Translations under genes and position numbers: made by a program
Shown: positions 55,798-64,000 of the stretch, one piece after another
Layout: each line of letters begins with the position of its first letter
How positions within the stretch are numbered: the first letter of the stretch is position 1
NCBI GenBank assembly: GCA_949130495.1
Contig: OX422209.1
Coordinates: forward strand, 695,809,757 to 695,873,756
Length of the DNA stretch: 64,000 bases
Source of the DNA: Sambucus nigra
Taxonomy: Eukaryota; Streptophyta; Magnoliopsida; Dipsacales; Adoxaceae
Reading direction: 5' to 3'
The notes under the pieces: generated by a model
What the model was told of the DNA's origin: nothing
What the model saw: the letters and a program-made list of their open reading frames with translations, nothing else
The model's database searches: none

Positions 55798-56950
55798 GAA
55801 CTCTACAATACACTCGGCTCCTTATTTTCTCTCGAACAGAATGCCCGTAGTTTTGGCTCCCTTCAGATACCTTAGAATCCATTTAATAGCTTTACAGTGT
55901 TCTTTTCTTGGATTCAACATTTACTTACTAACCACTCCAACTGCTTGGGCAATATTCGGTCGTACGAAAACCATGGCATACATGAGACAACCTACCGCAC
56001 ATGCGTATGGTATTGTTGACATCTCTATGATTTCAGCATCCGTAGAAAGATATTGCTTTGTGGACAAAGTGAAATGAAAAGCTAATGGTGTAGATACAAG
56101 CTTGGCATCCATTATGCCAAATATCTTAAGAATATGTGATATGTACTTCTTCTGAGAGAGCTATACTATTCTTGGTTTTCTATTTCGCTGAATCTCCATA
56201 ACAAGGATCTATTGTGCAGCGCTAAGATCCTTCATGTCAAACTCCCGACTCAACTCAACCTTAAGCTCCTTGATCTTTTACATATCCCGAGAAGCGATGA
56301 GCATGATCACGCAAGCATCAACAAAATAAATGATCAATCCTCAAATGTCTGATAGTACACACATTGGTCATTTCCATAGCTAGTGTAACCAACCCACATC
56401 ATGAAAGTGTTAAACCGTAGGTACCATTTTTGTGGAGACAACTTAAGCCCATACAAGGACTTCTTGATCCTATACACGTGGTTCTCCTTGCTTACTTCTT
56501 TGAACCCTTCTGGTTGCGCCATGTAGATAACTTACTTTAAGTCACCATGAAGACAAGTTGTCTTCACATTCGTTTGCTCCAGTTTTATATTAAATTGAGC
56601 AATCATAGCCAACAATACTCGTATAGAAGTGTGTTTTATTACTAGAGAAAATATCTCATCATAGTCTATTTCCTCTTTATGTGAAAACCCCTTGTCTACT
56701 AACCAGGCTTTGTACTTAGGTTCTTCCTCATTGTTGATTGCTTCCTTCTTCCGAAGCACCCATTGGTAACTAATAATGTGTAGGTCCTTGGGTTTTAGAA
56801 CCAACGCCCAAGCGGAGTTCTTATGTAGAGCTTCCATATCTTCTATCATAGCACCCATCCAACCTTGTTTACCTTCACTATTGATGGCTTCTTTATAAGT
56901 AGTTGGATTACCCTCGCTTGACACAAGGTCGAAGTGTACTTCTTCTTCCC
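55798..56950 (-). pseudogene. Copia reverse transcriptase remnant
   Basis: Frames at 56532-56924 (WVLRKKEAINNEEEPKYKA, KTTCLHGDLK) and 56334-56522 (KKSLYGLKLSPQKWYLRFN) carry RT motifs typical of Copia pol. The catalytic site, normally YVDD, reads YFVDA near 56310-56330, so one essential Asp is gone. Further left is KKYISHILKIFGIMDAKLVSTPLA and PYACAVGCLMYAMVFVRPNIA, the connection before RNase H, with stops in between. Confidence 0.8.
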
Positions 56951-56957
56951 AACCAAA

Positions 56958-58090
56958 TCATGAGACCGATTTGATCTCACAACGAGTTCGATCACGTGCT
57001 ATAAATGGTTCATGCTCCACCTGTTGAGGTTTCTCCACTTCAGCCAATATTTCTTCAGATTCCTTCTCCCCATGCTCCACCCCAATTATGTTGTCATTTG
57101 GTTGAGTATCAATAGCATCGTTAGTGTATGTTTTATCACTTTCGATAATAGATTTTCTTGGAACATATATAGGAACCTCGACGGTTTGAACCCCACCGTT
57201 ATTTGTAATTTCTTGAAATTCTTTGTGCTTAAGCATAGCCCCCTCATAAAATCTCACGTTTCGGATAAGAAATAGCTTTCTTGACGTAGGATCCCAAAGC
57301 TTGTACCCCTTCACCCTTTTCGTAAAATCGAGAAAAATACGTGGATGAGATCTCGGGTCATTTTTAGTCCCTTCATCACTAGGAGTGTGAACATATCCTG
57401 GACACCTGAATACTCTTAGCTGTGAGTAATCAACAGCTTTCCCAGACCATACTTCTTCGTGACACTTCAATCCAAAAGTTACATATGGAGAACTATTGAC
57501 CAACTAAACGGGGTGGTCAATAGCGACTGCCAAAAATGATTTTGACAACTCGACATGAAACCTCACGCTCCTTGCCCTCTCCATAATGGTGCGGTTCATC
57601 CGCTCCACAACATCGTTTTGTTGTGGGGTTTTCTTCACGATAAAATGCCTTGTAATGCCAGCATTTCTGCAAAACTAAAGGAATTTGCCATCCTTATATT
57701 CTTCTCCGTTGTCGCTCCTCAAATACGTGATCTTATTTTCTATTTGATTTTTCACCTTGAATTGATTGAAAACCTCTGATTTTTCTTTCAAGTAGTAAAC
57801 CCAGACTTTGTGAGAGAAATCATCAATAAAAGTTACAAAATATTTGAACCCGCCCAGGGATACAATATCCGAAGGCGCACAAACATCGAAATGAATGTAG
57901 TTAAGAATACCTTTACTTTTGGTCATAGAGGTATTGTACTGAACTCTAGTTTGCTTGCCCATCACACAATACTTGCAAAAATTGAGCTTGCATTTGTGAA
58001 CTCTTTTAACAACTTTCGTCGATGAAGTTTTTCCATGCCTCTTTGGCTCATGTGACCAAGTCTCATGTGCCATAACTGTAGCTCGTCAAC
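56958..58090 (-). pseudogene. Copia integrase remnant
   Basis: WHMRLGHMSQRGMEKLH and CKLNFCKYCVMGK form the HHCC finger, in two phases. The core contains HFDVCAP, TFIDDFSHKVWVYYLK and RSDNGEEY; the glutamate region reads TPQQNDVVERMNRTIMERA. The C-terminal part (57503-56958) has the usual RVFRCPGYVH and KLWDPTSRKLFLIRNVRFYE. At least two frameshifts and a stop (DHPV then TAG). Confidence 0.8.
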
Positions 58091-58500
58091 TCCTGGTTTT
58101 GTAGGACTGTTGCTCCATCGGTTACCGTGGTTCTCTTTAATCTATAAAGATTGTTAGGTGATTTTATGTCGCGCAAAACCATCATTGATCCCTTCTTCAC
58201 TTTTAAAGTCCCTTCCTCAGCTTGAAGCACACACCCATTGTCGTCGAGTGTTCCCAAAGAGATCAAATTTTTCTCGAGTGTCAGAACATGTCTAACGTCA
58301 CTTAGCGTTCGAACAACATCATCCCACATATTGATTTTCACCGTGCCAATTCCCACTACATTGCATGTAGCATTATTTTCCATGAGAATATTTCCACCAT
58401 TTTGTGGTTTGTATTGATCAAACCACTTCCGGTTGGGGCACATATGATAAGAGCATCCCGAGTTGAGAATTTACCCACTTTCATGATCAACGAAAAAAAT
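58063..58500 (-). pseudogene. Copia protease remnant
   Basis: Reads ILNSGCSYHMCPNRKWFDQY where working Copia proteases have Asp in place of this Asn, so the active site is lost. It continues with GIGTVKINMWDDVVRTLSDV, VLTLEKNLISLGTLDDNGC and LYRLKRTTVTDGA into the pre-integrase part. Confidence 0.75.
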
Positions 58501-58589
58501 AAGTAAGTACCTCTGTGACATGCTACAACCGCAACATCTTTTGTAGCAATGCCTTTCTTGTCTTCCTTTCGCATCTCCAAGTAATTCTT

Positions 58590-59124
58590 CTTGATGTGAC
58601 CCTTCTTATGAAATTTGTAACACTCTAAGTATTCGTGATCTCGTGTTTGAGATCTATTGGCTCCCCGATTTTTGAAGCCCTGTTACCTTGATCTTCCTCT
58701 TTATCCACTATTGCTAATCTTGGCAACTAAGCCCTCATTTTGAGAAGATGAGACATCATTTCCATTCTTTTTCATTGTCACATGGGAATAAATGTCTTGC
58801 ACTACCTCGTTGAACTTGAGCGTAGTCTTCTCGAACATTAGAGTGGTAACGAAATGTTCGTATGAATCGGGCAATGCTGCAAGCAATAGCAGGACTCGAT
58901 CTTCCTCTATGATTTAAACATCTATCGGAGTCAAATCATTGATCAAGTCTTTGAACGTGTTGATGTGCGTCATCGTATCTCTGCCCTCTTTCATTTCGAG
59001 CTTAAACAGTTTCTTCTTGAGAAAAATTTATTGGATAAAATTTTCTCGAGGGATACTTCTTCAAACTTGGTCCACATGCCCTTGGCAGTGGTCTCCTCCA
59101 CCACGTGATTTAACACCTCATCAC
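58590..59124 (-). pseudogene. Copia gag remnant
   Basis: Reads DEVLNHVVEETTAKGMWTKF, then after a frameshift EMKEGRDTMTHINTFKDLIN, and LLAALPDSYEHFVTTLMFE, typical of Copia gag. The zinc knuckle at 58590-58640 reads CYKFHKKGHIKKNY: the second and last cysteines are Phe and Tyr. The N-terminus is missing beyond 59124. Confidence 0.75.
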
Positions 59125-60282
59125 TGTAACAACCCGCCTAATAAGATACCGGGCGATCACTCCAATATAAATTAAAACAGGAGTCTCATATGGTTCATTC
59201 TTAGCATCGCTGTCGAAAATCCATTTATTTACTAATATCCTATTAGGTGGCCGTTAAAAACTTTTACTTAACTACTCTTTTTAACGAAATAATTACAACA
59301 TCCACAATTAAATGCGTAATGAACTGAAATGAAAAAGAAAGGAACTAAAATAACCGAACACTCGGTCCAAATATACAACCATATCGAATGCTGTACTGAA
59401 AGAATAAATAAATGCTATTGAGACATTGGCTCGAATGTTTATACAATATCTCCTATCTAGAGTACAAGGAAAGAAACGTCTACCGATAACCTGCAAGCAT
59501 CCACAGCTGCTGCAGCAGACGTCTGACTTGAAAGAATTTCCATCCAGGCATCCCTGTGTCTGGACACCTATGTATATATATAATATAACAAGAAAGGAGA
59601 AGTAGATAAACGGGTCAGAGCCCCGAATGTTGAAAATATTTTGCAAGTGCATAAATGCCTTATTTTTAGGAAAATAGTTTTATCTCATATTTAAGTTTGG
59701 TATCGCACTCCCATGAGATACCCCTCACCTCTCCACTAATAGTGCACTCCTAGCGCATTTATCTAGAACATTCTAGTCAAGCTACCCTGCTAAACTAGTC
59801 TATCACCCAACCACTATCTACCCTAGATAGTCCAGGTAATGTACTAAGGGCTAAGCTTCACCCCAGTCTCAGCGCTATGCCATGTTCGTGCGTGGGGTGT
59901 CTCGCAAAGCGAAATCCAAACAAGGAACCCCCCCGATACACTACTACGCGGCACGGTCAATCATAGAGATCTGCTAGTCCCTCAGTACAGAAAGATATAT
60001 AATAATATATATACCATAAGAATTAATAATATCAGAGCACTAAGGATTAAACTTCTCCCCAGTCTCAACACACTGCCATATTCGTGCGTGGGGTGTCTCG
60101 CAAAGCGAAATCCAAACAAGGAACCCCCCCGATACACTACTACGCGGTAAGGTCGATCGTCGGGATCCATTAGACCCTCGGTACTCGATTCATCCATATA
60201 TACATATTCATACTACAATATACATCCGGATCTATCTCCCGGACTGAGGACTTATATACAAGTATTTATCAATAACCCATTT
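59125..60282 (+). repeat. Family-R LTR fragment in the Copia gag
   Basis: Starts TGTAACAACCCGCC at 59125 and resembles the R copies at 28955 and 61525 (GGAGTCTCATATGG, CCAGGCATCCCTGTG, AAACGGGTCAGAGCCC). It ends abruptly near 60282 at the internal end of element D, so the right end is lost. No coding sequence. Confidence 0.7.
59866..60159 (+). repeat. Two hairpin modules of family R
   Basis: Two ~95-bp modules, about 198 bp apart, each with TTCGTGCGTGGGGTGTCTCG, AAGCGAAATCCAAACAAGGA and GATACACTACTACGCGG. Inside, TTCG pairs with CGAA and GTG with CGC, where the first module at 30016 has ACG with CGT. The outer arms are degraded here. Confidence 0.65.
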
Positions 60283-60690
60283 TTGAGTGTTCCATTGTGA
60301 GTGCATCCCGTGAGATTTTAAAATCAACACGAACTTTCGAATAAGAAATATAACGATCAAATCTTTTGAAATGGCTGGTCATATTGGCTATGCACACACA
60401 CACACACACGATAAAGTTAATATTGAAATGTGAAGCTCTACTATATATATGAAGTTTGCATTCAAACTTGGTTATATTTGTTTTTAGTCAAATGTATTGA
60501 GTCAAGTTTTTGAATTTTGTGGGTATATTCACTCCAAACCCTCAAGAGACAAAACTCGTCCACTAGGGTAACCTAGGGGTTTAACCGCTTGTTGCACGTG
60601 CTAAGTACAATCCTGATTCCTACGAAAGTGAGTTAGGTTTTAATTTTTTGTTTTGCTCGAGAACTAGCAAATTTTAGGTTTGGGGGTATT
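60283..60690 (+). other. 3' internal end of Athila-like element D
   Basis: Begins within a stretch shared with A and B (CCCGTGAG, AACGATCAA, TGCACACACACA), continues with the conserved hairpin segment at 60512-60630 and ends in the polypurine tract GGTTTGGGGGT (60677-60687). The rest of the element, to the left, is absent; it joins the family-R fragment. Confidence 0.65.
60512..60630 (+). other. Conserved hairpin segment before the 3' LTR, element D
   Basis: CTAGG-GTAA-CCTAG at 60563-60576. TTGCAC (60592-60597) pairs with GTACAA (60605-60610) around GTGCTAA, with one C-A mismatch and a C-G closing pair as in C. Confidence 0.65.
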
Positions 60691-61524
60691 TGATGAGTGC
60701 ATCATTTTGTATATTTTATACCCAAATTTATACTTTGTTAGCCCCATTTTAGTGTATTTAATAAGTTCTTAGGACTATTTTATTAAAAAGAGGGAAAAAA
60801 TGCGAAAAGGATTGAATTCGTATTGAAAATGGAAATTTTAAGTAAAAATTGGGCACTTGGATAATTTTATAATATTCTTGTGCTAATTTGTGAAAAAAGT
60901 TGCCCAGTGAAATTTTTGCAAGTAATGGTGGAATTTGGTGCAAATTGATGATCAATTCAAAAAAGGCGCGAAAAAGCTGATTTTTAAGGTCGTTCGAAAA
61001 AAAAGTTGTTTTTACACTTATGAAATCGTAAAAAAGTCAGAAATTTGTATTCTCCGATTTGGAAGATAATAGTTTTCGAGTGGGGGGAAATTTTGTCCCT
61101 TATCACGATCCAAATATTAAAGAGGTGGAGAGATAGCTACCAACACCATTCGGCGAATCATAAGGAGTCCCGCCACAACTCAAATACCTCACCACTTGTC
61201 CTATAAAAAGGACCCTTGAGCTCATAATTTCGGAGACAATTAGAGAGGAATTTCGGGGAGGATTTCGGGGAGCAACTTTGAGTGATTGTAATCAATTTGA
61301 GCGCCAAGTTTTTATCATTTTTTAGAGGATTGAAGATTGTTGTGAGAGAACTATTTGTAAGTTTGGTTTATTAATGAAGATTTCTACTCATTCTTGCAAT
61401 TTCTCTTTCATTATGGTAGCTTGATTATTATATTAGGAGTAGGGTGAAGTTTATCATAGCTAGCTAATATTGTCACGTTAATTTTATCGTTGTTTATTCC
61501 CTACTTGTTTTAATTGTTCTTAAA
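60691..61524 (+). repeat. LTR of element D (interrupted)
   Basis: Starts TGATGAGTGCATCATTTTG after the polypurine tract. The first 834 bp are visible; a family-R LTR interrupts it at 61525 and the end lies outside the window. The start resembles that of element C (TGATAAGCACC, then TTTTATACCC). Confidence 0.65.
61202..61210 (+). promoter_or_regulatory. TATA box in the LTR of element D
   Basis: TATAAAAAG about 510 bp into the LTR, following CACTTGTCC and preceding GACCCTTGAG. Confidence 0.55.
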
Positions 61525-62280
61525 TGTAACACCCTGCCTAATAAAATACCGGGTGATCAATCCTGTACCAAATTAAAACAGGAGTCTCATATGGCTCATT
61601 CTCAGCATCACTGTCGAAAACTAATTTAATAACTAATAACCTATTAGGCTGGAATAAAAATTTTACTTAACTAATCTTTTTAATCAAACCATTTAATTAA
61701 AAAATCAGAGCAGTTATATATAAAACTGAAAGGAAATAAAATAACCGAACACTCAGTTTAACATAATACAACCATAACGAATAGCTGTAAATCAAAACGC
61801 GGTAAAAGAATAAATGACTACAATTGGGCTATCGACCCGAGTGTTTTTACAATGCTTCCTAACTAGATCAAAAGAATGGAAACGTCTAAAAAGAAAAATG
61901 CATGCATCCACAGCTGTTGCAGGAAGCCTCTGACTTGAAGGAATTATCATCCAGGCGTCCCTGTGACTGGACACCTATATATATATATATATACATACAC
62001 ATAGCAAAAGAGGAAAATATAGAGAAAACGGGTCAAAGACTGAGTTGTGAAAATGTTTTTCAAGTGCATAAATGCAATATTTAGAAAAATATGCTTTACC
62101 TCATATTTAAATTAGTATCGCACTCCCATGAGATACCCCCCACCCCTCATCTAGTAGTGCACACATATCACATACCTACTAAACAACCTAGTCAAGTTAC
62201 CCTGCATAACTAATCCGTTTCACCCAAACTTTGAAAATCCTAATTAACCCGAGTACTAGGGCTAAACTTCTCCCCATTTC

Positions 62281-62369
62281 CAACACTGCACTAAATTCGT
62301 GCGTGGGGTGTCTCGCGAAGCAAAATCCAAATAAGGAACCCCCCGATACACTACTACTTGGCAATGTTG
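62281..62369 (+). repeat. Hairpin module of family R, third copy
   Basis: CAACACTGC (62281-62289) with GCAATGTTG (62361-62369), one mismatch, around the shared core (TTCGTGCGTGGGGTGTCTCG, GGAACCCCCCGATACACTAC). Only one module here, against three at 30016 and two at 59866. Confidence 0.7.
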
Positions 62370-63809
62370 TTCGTCGAGATCCATTAAGCCGTCATCACAC
62401 AACTTATATATATAAATAACTCATATATGTGAATATAAACATTAAGTTCTCAATAGAACCAATGCTTCATATAAATCCGAATATATACATTTACCGAAAA
62501 TGAATAACTCTTATCATTCTTTCCATTCTTATATACAATTTACTATATATGATTATTCACCTTCATATACAAACAATATACTATATGCAACTAGTATATA
62601 ATTATACATATCCCATGCATAAAAACCATCCCATCAAGATGTAACTCGAGGATGCTGTCTCATAGTGCCGATCCCAAATTCGGGTTTACTCACTATACCA
62701 CGGTACCAAGCCAGACTTACTCAATGGTCTTGGTAAAATATACACAACGGTGGAGGCAGTCATGTTCCTTCTTCAAGTGGAGTACACACATCGCACTCGA
62801 ACGCGGGACGAGATGACCCGGGGATATACTCTCCCTCCTACTCAAGCCAAGGGATTCACCCACATCGTGCAACCTCCCTGGATCGCACTAGAGAAAAAAA
62901 TATGTAGTCTGGCGGTTCCAACCCTACGCCAAAGGAAAGCCCGTGGAACCAGCCTCTAAGGTACAAACATATCAATCACACACAGATATATTTATACCTA
63001 TCATATTATATTATATATACTGTAATCCCATCGTATATATAATCTACATCTCTTTTCCAACATATATATGTCTATAAGTGCCAGCTCTCATGGAGATAGC
63101 CAACAATCTTGAATGTTCCCATTCGTAATAGTATTCTAGTATTTACACCCCTACAATATTGATACTTATAAGTATTCTCTTACTTATAATTCATACCTCA
63201 ATCACATTTAAGGATTTATAATTGTTCTCCAAATATACTAATTCCTACTAATTAAATATGTACACTCTCAACTTATTTTAAATCATATAGGTATTGCGTT
63301 ACCTAATATCGTAGTCGTCAACCGACCCCGGGTAGCCGCTCATGTATCTCTAGCCCTTATCCTCAATTTCCATCCCATTCATATGCTAGGATTTACTCCA
63401 AACAAGTAGGCATTATATAAATATTTTCGACACGCATCATATATATATAATCGCCCTCTGAAATATTACCTCGAGTTTTACTCATCCCGAACACCCTTAA
63501 ATTAGTAAGCCTTGGATTTTACTTAATTGACCTAAGGTGTACACCTCACTCCAATAATAATTTAAAAGTCCCCACGCCATTTTTAAGAACTCCTAATATC
63601 TAACTCCACAATTTATTTTCCTTAAAACCATACATTAGGTTCCACACCATGTAGCACCTTCCTAGTCCTAAATAAATTTCCTTAAATGATTAGGAACAAA
63701 TCCCCCTAGTTGGATATTTATTTCCTCAAATAGATAGGCTTGAAATCATTAAATTAGGAATTATTCTCACCTAAACTTAACAAATCGAAACATTCAAAAT
63801 TCCCGTAGG

Positions 63810-63848
63810 ATCGATCGATCGACCCTTGGTCGTCGATCGATCGATCGA
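63810..63848. repeat. GATCGATCGATC palindrome pair
   Basis: Two runs of GATC repeats separated by CCCTTGGTCG, in the part of the LTR where the copy at 42125-42260 has GAATCGATTC units. Confidence 0.75.
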
Positions 63849-64000
63849 ACAGGTCTTCTTCTCCGAAGGCTCTGTTTCGGTCATTAAAGCTTCCCTAAGC
63901 TTTTATCCCCTCTCCTAACCTCCTCTGACCTCAATCAATAACATAAAAAGGGTTTTAATCATCATAGAACCCATATCCAACAATTATTTTTAGTTAATAT

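Larger units (their letters stand above)
55798..59124 (-). mobile_element. Degenerate Copia element (5' and middle part)
   Basis: Minus-strand Copia relic; read leftwards it gives part of gag, zinc knuckle, protease, integrase and reverse transcriptase. The RNase H lies beyond element B at 45300-45478. Several stops, frameshifts and lost catalytic residues show it is dead. Its start is cut by the family-R LTR at 59125; no Copia LTR is visible. Confidence 0.85.
61525..64000 (+). repeat. Family-R LTR, third copy (runs off the window)
   Basis: Starts TGTAACACCCTGCC; 2,476 bp visible, no end. Resembles the other R copies in order: GGAGTCTCATATGG, CCAGGCGTCCCTGTG, CGGGTCA, one hairpin module (62281-62369), CATCGTGCAAC (62864) and a palindrome cluster (63810-63848). 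Without its right side I cannot tell a solo LTR from a full element. The frame at 62750-62959 is not supported as a gene. Confidence 0.7.

Overview
The window looks like retrotransposon-dense nuclear DNA from a plant with a large genome, probably a eudicot. The reasons are Ty3/Gypsy elements of the Athila type with tRNA-Asp primer sites, a Ty1/Copia relic, a Helitron with plant-type ends, AT-rich composition and no intact host gene. Everything that can be named is a mobile element or a fragment carried by one. The species cannot be told from the sequence.

Layout. (1) 136-3020: a non-autonomous Helitron carrying a piece of a receptor-like kinase gene. (2) 3623-28329: an old, minus-strand Athila-like element (called A') split by 3839-24460, a tandem array LTR-internal-LTR-internal-LTR-internal-partial LTR of a related family (A). 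One 5-bp target duplication, CAGTG, flanks the whole array. Family A encodes only gag, protease and an acidic tail; the third unit has an unbroken 990-codon frame. (3) 28955-42990: a 3.7-kb solo LTR (family R) containing hairpin-forming repeat modules and split by a 10.4-kb element (C, 31684-42058, target duplication GATAA) that encodes a gag-like protein without capsid, protease or pol. (4) 45300-59124: a degenerate minus-strand Copia element split by a 10.3-kb Athila-like element (B, 45479-55797, target duplication GAACT). B is the only element here with gag, protease, reverse transcriptase, RNase H and integrase; its single reading frame is broken only by four TAG codons. (5) 59125-64000: a second R-type LTR fragment, the 3' end of a further Athila-like family (D), and a third R-type LTR inserted into the LTR of D.

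How they fit together. A, A', B, C and D have different LTRs and very different coding content, yet share features needed for replication. A and B have a tRNA-Asp primer site, and A' and C a decayed version of it. All five have purine-rich tracts before the 3' LTR. A, B, C and D share a conserved segment just upstream of that tract which folds into hairpins with compensating changes. A and B also share paired C4/G4 hairpins around the stop codon with the same spacing, and A, A' and B share most of the 3' untranslated region. I read this as one autonomous lineage (B-like) accompanied by several non-autonomous derivatives that kept the cis-acting RNA signals and lost or swapped the proteins. That reading is inference; the shared motifs and their positions are visible in the sequence.
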